64,000 nucleotides of DNA from Gordonia asplenii. GTDB taxonomy: Bacteria; Actinomycetota; Actinomycetes; Mycobacteriales; Mycobacteriaceae. Every line of letters begins with the position of its first letter. Position 1 is the first letter of the stretch. The DNA lies in NCBI RefSeq assembly GCF_012933505.1, contig NZ_JABBNB010000002.1:1-64000 (forward strand), written 5' to 3'. The notes beneath the pieces were generated by a model that saw nothing but the letters and a program-made list of their open reading frames with translations, ran no database searches and was not told the origin of the DNA. Made by a program: the position numbers and the translations under genes. Below are positions 1 through 14,400 of this stretch, one piece after another.

Positions 1-1
1 C

Positions 2-2407
2 CCGTTCATGGTGGTGCACGCCGCGTTGGCGGTGGTGTTGGCGCGGTTGAGTGCGACCGACGACATCGCGATCGCGACGCCGATCGCCGGTCGCGGCCAG
101 GCGGTGCTCGAGCCGCTCATCGGGATGTTCGTCAACACGCTGGTGCTGCGGACGCACGTAGACCTGTCCGAGTCGTTCGCCGACCTGCTCGCCCGGGTCC
201 GCAGGGTTGATCTAGACGCCTTCGCGCATTCGCAGGTGCCCTTCGAGTCGGTAGTCGACGCCGTGGATCCGGTTCGCTCGCAGGCATTTTCGCCGCTCGC
301 GCAGGTGGCGCTGTCCTTCGACCCGGCTGCGTCGGTCAGCGACGCCGGCACCGTCGCATCGGTGGCAGGCGTCACCTTCGAGTCGGTCTCGGCGCCCGAC
401 GTCGCGGCACAGCTGGATCTCACCGTCGTCGTCGCTCCGGGGGCCGACGGAGCGCCGTGGTCCGGCTCGGCGATCTTCGCCACCGACCTGTTCGACGAGA
501 CGACGGCAGCGTCGATGATGATCCGATTCGCCCACGTACTCGACGCGCTGACTCGTGATCCAGCCGTCGTCGTCGGCGACGTCGGCCTGCTTCACGACGA
601 CGAACGGGCGCAGTTGGCTCGGCGAGCACACGGGCAGCTCGTCGAGTCGGAAATGTCATGCGCCGCAGAGCTGCTCGCCGCCACGGCGTCGAATACGCCG
701 GACGCGGTGGCGATCAGCTTCGAGGGACGACGAGTGTCCTATCGCGAACTCGACATCCGAGTGTCGACGCTCGCGCGGACCCTGTCGTCGATGGGTGTCG
801 GCCCCGACGTCGCCGTCGGACTCGGTGTCCCGCGTTCCATCGAAATGGTCATCGGTCTGCATGCGATCGGGCGTGCCGGTGGACAATTCGTGCCGATCGC
901 CGTCGACGCACCGGCCGAGCGGATCGCCTCCATCGCCGACACCGCCGATCTGCGTGTCATGGTCGTGCGGTCCGGGGCGCCGACTACCGCCGAGGCCGTC
1001 GCGCGCGGACGCGGTATCCCGATCGTCGACGTCGACGCGACGGCCGCCGTCGGAGTCGGAGGTGACATCGGCGAGGAGCCCTTGCCGCGGGTTCGGCCGG
1101 ACAACGCCGCGTACACGATCTTCACGTCGGGCTCGACGGGAACGCCGAAGGGAGTGACCGTATCTCACGGCGCGCTGATGTCGCGGATGTCCGCCGACGC
1201 GCGTCGGTACGGCTTCACCGAATCCGATGTATTCCTGCAGATGCTGGAGTACACATTCGATCCCGCGATCCTCGAGTTCCTCCGGCCGGTGATGGTCGGT
1301 GCGCCACTCGTGTTGCTCGCGCCCGGTGACAACCGGGATCCACAGCGCATCGTCGGCGTCGTCGAACGCCACCGCGTCACGTCGATTCAACTGGTTCCGT
1401 CGATGCTCGCCGCGGTCCTCGACACCGTGTCCGACGCCGCGTGGGCGTCGAGCCTCACGCGTGTGCACACCGGTGGGGAAGCCGTTGCGCGCGCGCTCGC
1501 CGACGCGGTGCTCGATGCGTGGCCGCAGGTCGACCTGTACAACCAGTACGGCCCGACGGAGACCGTGATCTATTCGACGCTGGCGCAGATCCGTTCCGGG
1601 CGCGGCACCGTCGCGATCGGCGGGCCGGCGGCCAACGCGACGGCGTACGTCCTCGACCGCCGACTCGGGCTGGTGCCCGACGGCGTCACCGGCGAGTTGT
1701 ACCTCGGCGGCGCAGCGGTCGCACGCGGATACGTCGGGCGACCCGACCTGTCCGCGGAGCGCTTCGTGGCCGATCCGTTCACGGCGGGCGGACGGCTCTA
1801 CCGGACCGGCGACCTGGTGCGGTGGACGACGGCCGGCGAGTTGGAATACGTGGGGCGCAGCGACTTTCAAGTGAAGGTCCGCGGGCAGCGGATCGAACTC
1901 GAAGAAGTCGAGGCCGCCCTGATCGGAGCTCCCGGAGTGACGCGAGCGGCAGCCGCGGTGGCGTCGGCGCCCGGTGGTGTCCAGCATGTGGTGGGCTACG
2001 TGTCGCCGGCGTCGACCGATGTCGCGCGGGTGAAAGCTGCTGCGGCGCAATCCTTGCCGGAGTACATGGTGCCTTCGGTATGGGTGGTGCTCGACGCAGT
2101 GCCGCTGAATTCGGCGGGCAAGATCGACCGGCGCGCCCTGCCCGCCCCGGACTTCACGACCCGCACTGCCGAGATCGTCGAACCGGTCGGCGAGCGCGAG
2201 TCGGCGGTGGCCGAGGTCGTCGCCGCGGTGCTCGGGGTCCCTCGGGTGTCGGCGACCGAATCGTTCTTCGAGCTGGGCGGCAACTCGCTGTCGGCGATGC
2301 GCCTGGCGGCCCGAGTGGCAGCGGTGCTCGGGGTGGCCGTATCGGTCCGCGACGTGTTCGACGCGCCGTCGGTGCGCGCCCTGGTCGCGCGTCTCGTCGG
2401 GAATGCC
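2..2407 (+). other. Gene 1 module a: C (partial)-A-PCP, code DPLQHGQIYK
   Basis: The C-terminal half of a condensation domain runs to about 620 ([11 protein letters not shown] near 122-160). The A domain covers about 660-2155, with the [10 protein letters not shown] loop at 1112-1153, NQYGPTE near 1541 and SAGKIDR near 2110. The PCP serine codon is 2285-2287. Positions read against GrsA (235, 236, 239, 278, 299, 301, 322, 330, 331, 517) give D P L Q H G Q I Y K. I do not recognise this code. Its FDPAILEF pocket helix is shared only with module d, so the two probably take the same or a related residue. Confidence 0.85.
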
Positions 2408-5400
2408 CCGGCGACGACGACGGTGAGTTCCGTGGCGCCGCGACCGAGGTGGATTCCACTGTCCTTCGCGCAGCAGCGCATCTGGTTCATCAACCAGTTC
2501 GATCCGTACGACGGCGCGTACAACATCCCGGTGGTACTGCGACTGTCGGGGACCGTCGACGTCGATGCGCTGCGGGCGGCCGTCGTCGACGTCGTGATGC
2601 GCCACGAGGTGCTGCGGACGACGTTCCCCGCCGACGACGGTGTGCCGCGGCAACTGATCGCCGACGTCGACTTGGTTGCGGCGCAGCTGGATTGGGCGCT
2701 GGTGACCTCGGCGGATGAGCTGTCGGCCGCCATCGCTCAGGGCTTCGAGGTCACCGCGCACTGGCCGCTGCGGGTCCGGCTGTGGCCCGCGGCCACCGAC
2801 GAACTCGTGGTCGCGCTGGTACTTCATCACATCGCCGCCGACGGAGAGTCGCTGCGGCCGTTGGTAGCCGACCTGGTGACGGCGTATTCGGCGCGGCTGG
2901 GGGGCTCGGCGCCCGAGTTCGAGCCGCTGCCGGTGCAATTCGCCGACTTCGCCTTGTGGCAGCATGCCGCGCTCGGATCGGTCGCCGACGCGGCCTCGGT
3001 CGTCGGTCGGCAAGTGGGCTACTGGGTCGGGCAGCTGTCCGGCGTCCCGGATGTGCTGGAACTGCCCGCTGATCGGCCGCGGCCCGCCGTCGCCTCGCAC
3101 GACGGCGCAGTCCTGGATTTCACGTTCCCACCGGATACCGGCGCGCGGGTTGCGGCGGTCGCCTCCGCGCACGGGGTGACGTCGTTCATGGTGGTGCACG
3201 CGGCGCTCGCGGTCCTGTTGGCTCGGTTGAGCGCGACCGACGACATCGCGATCGCGACGCCGATCGCCGGCCGTGGCGATGCGGCGCTGGAACCGCTGGT
3301 CGGAATGTTCGTCAACACGCTGGTGTTGCGGACGCGAGTGGATCCGTCGGCGTCGTTCGCGGAGTTGCTGACGAGAGTACGCGACGTCGACCTGGACGCC
3401 TTCGCGCATGCCGACGTACCCTTCGAGTCGGTGGTCGAGGCGGTGGATCCCGCTCGGTCACAGGCATTCTCGCCACTGGCCCAGGTGATGCTGTCCGTCG
3501 ACCCGATCGGATCGGTGACCGATACGCCGGTCGAGATCGACGGGCTGGGCATCACCGCCGTGCGTTCGTCGAGGGTGCCCGCACAGTCCGATCTGTCCGT
3601 CGTCGTCAACACGGCATCGCCCGACGGATGGTCCGGATCGGTGGTGTTCGCCACCGACCTGTTCGACGAGTCCACCGCACAATCGATGGTCGACCGGCTG
3701 GTCAACCTCGTGGCTGCGTTCACCGCCGATACTTCGGTGCCGGTCGGCGATGCGCCGATCGTCGGCCCGGCGGAACACACCGCGCTGCACGCCTATTCGG
3801 ACGGACCCGCGGTCACGGTGCCCGCGGTGACACTCGCGGACCTGCTGACCGGGGGTGGCGTCGGAACCGGGATCGCCGTGATCGACGGCACCCGTGCGGT
3901 CTCGCGTACCGAGTTCGCCGCTCGGGTGAATACCCTTGCGCGGGAATTGATTTCGGCGGGGGTGGCGCCGGAGTCGGCGGTGGCGATATGCATCGAGCGC
4001 AGCGTCGACATGCTGGTGGCGATCCATGCCGTGGTGGTCGCGGGTGGACAGTACGTGCCGATCGCTGTCGATGCGCCAGCGGATCGGGTCGCCTACCAGC
4101 TGGCGACCGCGGGTGTTCGAGTCGTGGTGGTGTCGGCGGCGTCGAATCCGCTCGCCGCCGTCACCGCCGACGGAGTTGTGACGATCGCTGTCGACTCCAC
4201 CGCCGAGGTGAACCCGGCGACGCCGCCGGTGACCGATGCCGATCGACGCTCGCCGCTGCTGCCCGCACATCCGGCCTACACCTTGTTCACGTCGGGATCG
4301 ACCGGTAGGCCCAAGGGTGTCACGGTGTCACATGCGGCCGTTGTGAACCGACTGTGGTGGATGCGTGACGATTTCGGGTTGTCCGCCGAGCACGTGTTCC
4401 TGCAGAAGACACCGGTGACCTTCGACGTCTCGGTATGGGAATTGTTCGAGCCGTTCGTCATCGGCGCACCGTTGGTAGTGGCCGCACCCCAGCGGCACGG
4501 CGACGCGGTCTATCTGGCCGATGTGATTGAGCGCCACTCGGTTTCGGTCGTGCATTTCGTCCCGTCGATGCTTTCCGCATTCACCGACACGGTGGGTGAG
4601 CGGCTCGGTGAACTCGGCAGCCTGAAGTTCGTGTTCACCTCGGGCGAGGCTCTGCCGGTTGCACCGGCCGCGGCGATCGCGGCGCTGCCCGGGGTGCGCC
4701 TGATCAATATGTACGGCCCGACGGAGGCCGCTGTCGAGGTGAGCGCCTACGAGGTGACCGGACGCGAGTCGCTCATTCCGATCGGTCGAGCCGTGGCGAA
4801 TACGACCACGCGGGTACTCGATCGACGGTTGCGCCCGGTGCCGGTCGGGGTGCCGGGTGAGTTGTATCTGGGCGGTGTGCAGGTAGCGCGGGGATACGCC
4901 GCCGCAGCAGCGTTGACGGCGGAGCGATTCGTCGCTGATCCCGGTGCGGCACAGGCGGGTTCGCGGTTATATCGCACGGGTGATGTGGTGCGGTGGAACT
5001 CTGTGGGTGACCTGGAGTACCTCGGGCGGTCGGATTTCCAGGTGAAGTTGCGTGGGCAGCGGGTGGAGTTGGGGGAGGTCGAGGCGGTGCTGGGCAGTGT
5101 GCCTGGCGTCGTGCATGCGGCTGCGACGGTGGTGTCGGCGCCGGGTGGGGATCAACATCTGGTGGGTTATGTGGCACCGTCGAGTGTTGACGTGGATCGG
5201 GTGAAAGCGATTGTGGCTCAGGCGCTTCCGACCTACATGGTGCCGACGGTGTGGGTACGGCTCGACGATGTCGCGCTGACCGCGTCGGGCAAGCTGGATC
5301 GTCGAGCGTTGCCCGCTCCGGATTTCGGCGCGGCAGGAGAATTCGTCGCAGCCGACACCGAGGTCGAACGCGCGCTGGCGGGTGTGTTCGCGGATGTGCT

Positions 5401-8400
5401 TGGGGTGGACGAGGTTTCGGTTCTCGCGTCGTTCTTCGAGTTGGGCGGCAACTCGTTGTCGGCGATGCGGTTGGCGGCGCGGGCGTCGGCGGTGTTGGGG
5501 GTCGAGGTGTCGGTGCGCGAGGTATTCGACGCTCCGTCGGTGCGTGCGCTGGCGGCGACGGACATCGCGTCGGGCGCGAAGCCGGTAGCGGTCGAGGCTG
5601 TTCCGCGCCCGGATCGCGTTCCGTTGTCCTTTGCCCAGCAACGCATCTGGTTCATCAGTCAGCTCGATCCGGCGTCGTCGGCGTACAACATTCCGGCGGT
5701 CTTGCGGCTGGTCGGCGAGTTGGACGTCGCGGCATTGCGCGCGGCCGTTACCGACGTGGTGACCCGGCACGACATACTGCGGACCACCTTCCCCAACGTC
5801 GACGGCGTCGGCTATCAGCTGATCGGCGATAGCACCGAATTCGGTGAGCGAGACGTATGGCGGCTCGTCGCCTCCGAGACGGAGTTGTTCGCCGCGTTGT
5901 CCGAGGGTTTCGACGTCACCGTGCAGTGGCCCATCCGGGTCCGGTTGTGGCGGCTCGCCGACGACGAGGTGGTGCTGGCGATCGTGGTCCATCACATCGC
6001 CGCCGACGGCGAGTCGTTGGGTCCGCTGGTCGCCGACCTGGTCGGCGCGTACACGGCACGGGCGTCGGGCGGCGTTGCGGACTTCACGCCGCTGCCGGTG
6101 CAGTTCGCCGATTACGCGATCTGGCAGCACCACGTGCTCGGCTCCCCAGACGACGCGGATTCCATTGCGGGGCAGCAGCTTTCCTATTGGCGCAGGCAAC
6201 TGGCCGACGCGCCGCAGGTGCTGGAGCTGCCGACCGATCGGGCACGCCCGCCCATCGCGTCACATCGCGGGGCGGTACACGACTTCGTCTTCCCGGCCGG
6301 GGTCGGCGAGCGGGTAGCCACAGTCTCGGCGGCGCACGGTACGACACCCTTCATGGTGCTTCACGCCGCCCTGGCGGTGCTGTTGGCGCGACTGGCCGCG
6401 ACCACCGACATCGCAATCGCTACGCCGATTGCCGGTCGCGGCGACGCCGCGCTGGAGCCGCTGGTCGGAATGTTCGTCAACACGCTGGTACTGCGGACCC
6501 AGATAGCGCCGACCGACACGTTCGGGGACGTCCTGGCGCACGTGCGGGCGATCGACCTGGACGCGTTCGCGCACGCGGAGGTGCCGTTCGAGGCGGTGGT
6601 CGAGGCGGTGGATCCGGTCCGGTCGCAGGCCTTCGAACCGCTCGCCCAGGTGATGTTGTCGTTCGCCCCGGGTGCGTCGCTCGCCGGAGTGAACGTCGAG
6701 GTCGACGGGCTGACGGTCAGCGGTGTTCCCGTCCCGTACTCGCCCGCACAGCGCGACATCACGGTGACGATTGTTCCGGACGGACCCGAATGGTCGGGCA
6801 CGGTGAACTACGCCACCGACCTGTTCGACGAGTCCACCGTCGAGTCGATGATGACCCGGTTCGTCGATGTGCTGGCGGCGTTGACGCGCGATCCCGCCAT
6901 GACGATCGGCGACGCGTCGATCCTCGACCCGGCCGAATATGCGGCGTTGCAGGCGAATTCGACCGGGCCGGTGGTCGCGGTGCCTGCGGTGACGCTTGCT
7001 GATCTGATCGGTGGGGTGGGGCGTGGTGATGGTGTTGCGGTGGTGGACGGGGTGCGGGTGGTGTCTCGTCGGGAGTTTGCGGCGCGGGTGAATTGTTTTG
7101 CGCGGGAGTTGATTTCGGTTGGGGTGGGGCCGGAGTCGGCGGTTGCGGTGAGTGTTGAGCGTGGCGTGGATATGTTGGTGGCGGTTCATGCGGTGATTGT
7201 TGCGGGTGGGCAGTATGTGCCGGTGGCGGTGGATGCGCCGGTGGAGCGGGCGGGGTATCAGGTGGAGTCCGCGGGTGTGCGGGTGGTGGTGGTGTCTGCG
7301 GGGGATGTTGTGCCGCAGTGGGTTTCGGCAGTCTCTGGTGTGCGGGTGGTGGTGGTCGATTCGTCGGTGGTGGTGGATGTCGCGGTGGCGCCGGTGGCCG
7401 ATGTCGAGCGGCGTTCGCGGCTGTTGCCTGGGCATCCGGCGTATACGTTGTTTACTTCGGGGTCGACGGGGCGGCCGAAGGGGGTGACCGTCTCGCATGC
7501 TGCGGTGGTGAACCGGCTGCTGTGGATGCGTGACGATTATGCGTTGGGTGCTGATGAGGTGTTTTTGCAGAAGACGCCGGTGACGTTCGATGTGTCGGTG
7601 TGGGAGTTGTTTTTGCCGTTTGTGGTGGGTGCGCGTGTGGCGCTGGCTGCGCCGGGTCGTCATGGTGATGCGCGGTATTTGGCGGATGTGATTGTGCGGG
7701 AGTCGGTGTCGGTGGTGCATTTCGTGCCGTCGATGCTGTCGGCATTCATCGACGTGGTCGGCGAGCGGCTCGGCGAACTGACCAGTCTGAACTTCGTATT
7801 CGCCTCGGGTGAGGCGTTGACGTCCGTACCCGCAGCGGCGGTGCGTTCAGCGCTTCCGTCCACGCGCGTCGTGAACATGTACGGTCCGACGGAGGCCGCC
7901 GTCGAGGTGACCGCGTATGAGGTGTGCGGTGGTGAGTCGATCGTTCCGATCGGTGGTCCGGTGGCGAATACGACGACGCGGGTGTTGGATGAGCGCCTGC
8001 GTCCGGTGCCGGTCGGGGTGCCGGGTGAGTTGTATCTGGGTGGGGTGCAGGTGGCGCGCGGATATGCCGCCGCAGCAGCGTTGACGGCGGAGCGATTCGT
8101 CGCTGATCCCGGTGCGGCACAGGCGGGTTCGCGGCTGTATCGCACGGGTGATGTGGTGCGGTGGAACTCTGTGGGTGACCTGGAGTACCTCGGGCGGTCC
8201 GATTTCCAGGTGAAGTTGCGTGGGCAGCGGGTGGAGTTGGGGGAGGTGGAGGCGGTGTTGTCGTCGGCTCCGGGCGTGGTGCATGCGGCCGCGGCGGTGG
8301 TGTCGGCGCCGGGTGGGGATCAGCATTTGGTGGGGTATGTGGCACCGTCGAGTGTTGATGTGGATCGGGTGAGAGTGCTTGCGGCTCAGGCGCTTCCGAC

Positions 8401-11400
8401 CTACATGGTGCCGACGGTGTGGGTGGGGCTCGATGATGTGGCGTTGACGGTGTCGGGGAAATTGGATCGTCGGGCGTTGCCGGCTCCGGATTTCGGTTCG
8501 GTGGCGGTGGAGTTCGTTGGGGCGGCGTCGGATGCCGAGCGTGCGCTGTCTGCTGTGTTCGCGGGTGTGCTTGGGGTGGAGCGGGTTTCGGTTGTCGAGT
8601 CGTTTTTCGAGTTGGGTGGAAACTCGTTGTCGGCGATGCGGTTGGCGGCGCGGGCGTCGTCGGTGTTGGGGGTCGAGGTGTCGGTGCGTGAGGTGTTCGA
8701 TGCTCCGTCGGTGCGGGCCTTGATTGCGGCGGTTGCGGGTAATGCGGTTGTGTTGGCGCCGATCACGGCTGTCGTGCCGCGTCCGGATCGTGTTCCGTTG
8801 TCCTTTGCCCAGCAACGGATGTGGTTCATCAATCAATTCGACGTGTCGTCGCCGGCTTACAACATTCCGACGGTGCTCCGCGTGAGCGGTGACCTCGACG
8901 TCGAAGCCCTGCGTTACGCGGTGTCAGACCTGCTGAGCCGCCACGAGGTGCTGCGAACGACGTTCCCGGCCGACGACGGCGTCGCGTTCTGGCAGATCGG
9001 CGATCAGAGTGAGATGATCGAGCGCGGCGTGTGGCGGGAGGTGACCTCGCGCGACGAGATCGAGTCGCTCGTGATGGCAGGCTTCGACGTGACCGCGCAA
9101 TGGCCGATCAGGGTGGTGGTCTGGCGCGACGCGACCGGGCCGACGGAGCACCTGCTCGCGGTGGTCACCCATCACATCGCCGCAGACGGTGAATCGGTCC
9201 TGCCGCTGGTGACCGACCTCGTCGGTGCGTACACCGCGCGTGCGGCCGGTCACGCGCCCGAATTCGCTCCGCTGCCAGTGCAATTCGCCGACTACGCAAT
9301 CTGGCAGCATGACGTGTTGGGCTCGCCGACCGATCCGGAATCGGTCGCCGGGCGGCAGGTGGGCTACTGGGTCGACCAGCTCGCCGGGTTGCCGGACGTG
9401 CTGGAACTGCCGGTCGATCGCCCGCGCCCGCACGTGGCGTCGCATCGTGGTGGTGTAGTCGATTTCACGGTCGCGGCTGACGTCGGTGACCGGGTCGGGT
9501 CCGTCGCAGCGACATACGGTGTCACGCCGTTCATGGTGGTGCATGCCGCATTCGCGGTGTTGCTGGCTCGGTTGAGCGCGACCGACGACATCGCGATCGC
9601 GACGCCGATCGCCGGCCGCGGCCAGGCGGTGCTCGAGCCGCTGATCGGGATGTTCGTCAACACCCTGGTGCTACGGACCGACGTGGATCCGTCGGCGTCC
9701 TTCGCCGAGTTGCTGACGCGAGTGCGCGACGTCGACCTGGACGCGTTCGCGCACGCCGACCTACCGTTCGAATCGGTGGTCGAAGCGGTCGATCCCGTTC
9801 GGTCGCAGGCATTCTCACCGCTTGCTCAAGTTGCCCTGTCGTTTGACCCGGCGGCGTCGATGGCCGAGTCCGGGCCGGTCTCGGTGGCCGGTGTCTCGTT
9901 CGAATCCGTTGCGCCACCAGGAGTTTCAGCTCAGATCGACCTGACCGTCGTCGTATCCCCGGGTGCTGGCGGCGAAGCGTGGACCGGCTCGGCGGTATTC
10001 GCCGCCGATCAATTCGACGCCACGACCGTGGCATCGATGATGGACCGGTTCGTGGCGTTGCTGGGGGCATTGACGTCGAATCCGTCGACGTCGCTGGGCG
10101 ATGTGTCGGTGGTGGATGCCGACGAACGCGAGCGACTGACGCGGTTCGGACGAGGCACAGAGCTGACCGTCGCGCAACCCACCGCCGCGCAGATGCTCGT
10201 CGGGGCGGCGCTGCGCACGCCGGATGCGGTCGCGGTGCGCTACGGAAACCGCGTGGTGACCTACCGCGAGCTGGCCGCCCGGGCGTCCGATCTTGCGCGG
10301 CAACTGATTTCGCTCGGCGTGGGACCCGACGTCGCGGTCGGCGTGTGCGCCGACCGGTCGGTGGAGATGGTCATCGCGCTGCATGCGGTGGTCCTGGCGG
10401 GCGGGCATTTCGTGCCGATCGCCGTCGACGCACCCGCTCGGCGCGTCGGGTACATCACCGATACCGCGGCCTTGCGGGTGATCGTCGTGTCGCCGGGCAC
10501 CGACGGCGGGATCGGTGCCCAGGTGGCGGGCGAACGCGGCATCCCGGTGGTGCTCGCCGACGCCTCCGACGATGTGGATCCGGCGATGTCGTTGGTCGGC
10601 GACGGAGATCGGCTGGGACCGTTGTCGCCCGAGCACGCCGCGTACACGATGTTCACGTCCGGGTCGACGGGGCGGCCGAAGGGCGTGACGGTGCCCCACC
10701 GGGCGCTGATGGCGCACATCACCGCCGACGAGGTGTACTACGGATTCTCGGCGTCGGACGTATTTCTGCAGGTGTTGGAGTACACCTTCGACCCGTCGGT
10801 GCTGGAGTTCTTCCGCCCGGCGAATGTCGGTGCGGCGCTTGTCCTGCTCGGCCCGGGCGAACATCGGGATCCGCTCCGGATCGCCGACGTCGTCGAGAGT
10901 TGCGCGGTGACGTCGGCGATCTTCGTGCCGTCGATGCTGTCGGTGCTGATCGATGTGCTGCGGGCGCGCGGCAGCGCGTGGGCGTCGACGTTGCGCTGGA
11001 TTCACACCGGTGGCGAGGCGCTGTCGCCGGCACTGGCGGACGCGGTGTGCTCGGCCTGGCCCGACGTCGAGTTGCACAACCAGTACGGTCCGACGGAGAC
11101 GTCGATCTATTCGACCGTGTCGCACGTGCGGTCGGGACGCGCCGTCGTCCCGATCGGTCGCCCGGTGCCGAACACCTACGCCTACGTGCTCGACGGACGG
11201 CTTGGGTTGTCGCCCGTCGGCGTCGTCGGCGAGTTGTACATCGGCGGTGACTTCGTCGCGCGCGGTTACGCATCGCAGCCGGGACTGACCGCGCGGCGGT
11301 TCGTGCCGGATCCGTTCGCGCCGGGACATCGGATGTACCGGACCGGTGATCTGGTGCGGTGGAGCGCGGCGGGCGAGTTGGAGTACTTGGGGCGCAGCGA

Positions 11401-14400
11401 CTTTCAAGTCAAGGTGCACGGACAGCGCATCGAGCTCGAAGAGATCGAGGCGGTGCTCGCCGGTGCGCCGGGGGTGGTGCACGAGGCCGCCGCGGTCGCG
11501 ACCGCCGATGACGGGGCACAGCATCTGGTCGGCTATGTCTCACCCGCGACCGTCGACCTCGAACGAGTGAAAAGTGTTGTGGCGCAGGCCTTACCGGAGT
11601 ACATGGTGCCGTCGGTGTGGGTGGTGCTCGACGATGTGCCGCTCAGCTCGGCCGGCAAGATCGATCGGCGCGCGTTGCCGGTACCGGATTTCGCGACATC
11701 GGCGGGTGAGTTCGTCGAGCCTGCCGGCGATGTCGAGGCGCGAGTCGCGGGAGTCGTCGCGTCGGTGCTCGGTGTGCCGCGAGTGTCGGTGGTCGACTCG
11801 TTCTTCGCGTTGGGCGGCAACTCGTTGTCGGCGATGCGGCTGGCGGCGCGAGCGGGCGCGGTGCTCGGCGTCGACGTGTCGGTGCGCGACGTCTTCGACG
11901 CGCCGTCGGTGCGGCAGCTGGTCGCCCGGACGTCGACGCGGACCGCGAGGGCGGCGATCCCGGCCGAACGGATTCCGCTTTCCCTTGCGCAGCAACGGAT
12001 GTGGTTCATCAATCAGTTCGACCCGGCCGATGCGACCCACAACATCGTGCTGACAATGCGTGTCCACGGCGATCTCGACGTCGGTGCGCTTCGCGCGGCG
12101 GTACTCGATGTGATTGCGCGCCAACAGGTGCTGCGCACGTCGTTCCCCAGTGAAAACGGTCTCGCTGCCCAGCGGATCGGATCGCCGGACGAGTTCGAGG
12201 ACCGCGGGGTGTGGCGGGTCGTCGACGCCGAGTCCGACCTGGAGGCCGCCGCGACTCAGGGGTTCGATCTCGCGGCCGCCTGGCCGGTCCGGGTACGACT
12301 GCTCGGTGTCTCGCCGTCGGAGTTCCGCGTCGTCGTCGTGCTGCATCACATCGCCGCCGACGGTGAATCACTGCGACCGTTGGTGAACGACCTGGCGAGC
12401 GCGTACGCCGCGAGGAGTGCCGGGGTTGCCCCCGAATTCGCCGCGCTGCCACTGCAATTCGCCGACTACGCGGTGTGGCAACGCAGGGCCGTCGACGGTC
12501 CGGACGACGGCGACGATGCGCTCGACCCGCTTCCCGACGCGACCGAGGCCATCGGTCGGCAGCGTGACTACTGGCGCGAGCAACTGGCCGGACTGCCGGC
12601 GTTGGTGGAGTTGCCCGCCGACCGCCCGCGGCCCGCAGTCGCCGCCCATCGCGGCGCGACGGTGTCGATCGACGTGGCACCGGCACTCGGCGCTCGCGTC
12701 GACGAGTTCGCCGCCGCCAACGACGCCACTCCGTTCGCCGTCGTGCACGCCGCGCTCGCGGTGCTCATCGCACGATTGACCGGCGCCGAGGACATCGCCG
12801 TCGGCGCGCCCGTCACCGGTCGGCGCCACGGCGGCCTCGAACCACTCGTCGGCCCGCTGATGAACTCACTGATCCTGCGTACTCGGGTCACCGGTGGGAT
12901 GACGTACGACCAACTCCTGGCAATCGCGCGGAATATCGGCGCCGAGGCACTCGACAACGCCGATGTCCCCTTCGAGGCCGTCGCCGACGCGGCCGGAGTC
13001 GCCAGGTCCGCAGCCTACGCGCCGTTCGCGCAGATCTGGCTCGCCTTCGACACCGGACTGCTCGCCGAGTTCGCGGGCAGTCGCGCCGTCGGGGGTGAGA
13101 TCGCGGGTGTGACGTTCACGCCGATTCCATCGTCGGAGACGGTCGCCGAAGTGGACCTTCTCGTCGCCGTCGACCGCCGCGACGGCGGGGCCTGGACGAT
13201 GACGCTGCTCTACGCCACCGACCTGTACGACGAATCGACCGTGCAGACCTTCGGCGCGCAGCTGCTCGCCATTCTGAGCGGAGTGCTCGCCGACCCGTCG
13301 ACGGCCGTCGGCGACGTCGCCATGTCCACCCGGCCGGTGCGACGGGCGTCGACGCTGGTCGCGCGGCCCGTCGTCGACGAAGCCGCAGGCCTGCGCGAGC
13401 TGTTCGCCCGCGCGGCCCACAGATGGGGTCCGCGCCAGGTGCTCGTCGACGCGCACGGCGTCGCCATGACCTACGCTCAGCTCGACGCCGCGTCGAATCG
13501 ATTGGCGCGCTGGCTGATCCGCCGCGGAGTCGGCCCCGAATCGGTGGTCGCGACTCGCCTCTCGCGGTCGTCGTGGCAGGCCGTCGCGATCGTGGCCGTC
13601 GCAAAGACCGGCGCAGTGCAGCTGCCGTGCCGCGACGACACCGTGGTCGACGCGGCGGTCCGGCTCACGACTTCGGGGCTGGCCGGGCCGGAATGGTCGG
13701 TGCTCGACGCTGCACCGGTTGCCGATGAACTCGAGGCACTGTCGGACGCGCCGCTGACCGACGCCGAACGGCTCGGTCGCGGCTATGCCGACAGCGCCGC
13801 CTGCTTGCTCGACGTCGGCACAGGTGGACGGCGGGTCGTGGTGACCAATCGTGCGCTCGCCGACGTCGGCGCGGAACTGGCGCGCCGCGGCGGCGTCGAC
13901 GAGTACAGCCGCATTCTGTGGCGCGCGCCGTCGGAGAGCTCCACCGCACTCGTCGAATTCCTGACCGCGCTGGGCGCCGGCGGACTGCTCGTCTGCCCGC
14001 CCGACGACGTCGTCGGGGGACAGCCGCTGCAAGACCTCATGATGCGGCAGGCGGTCTCGCATCTCATCGCCGACGAGGCGACGCTCGACACGCTCGACCC
14101 GTTGGGTGTGCCCGCGCTGCGCACGGTGCTGGTCACCGAGAACCCGCTCGACGACGATGAGAAGGATGGCTGGGCCGCGATCCGCCGCGTGCAGAGCGTC
14201 CTCTGCTGGGCCGAGGCGCTCGCGGTCAGCGTCTCCGACCCGCTGCGGGTGGGCGAGCCCGTCGTCGGCGGCATGCCCCTCGACGGTGTCGCGGCGCTCG
14301 TGCTCGACGCTGCGCTCAGGCCGGTCGCCGATGGCGAGTTCGGAGCGTTGTACGTGGTCGGAGACGTCGTCGGGCGCGGTTACGTCGGCGACCCGGCGTC

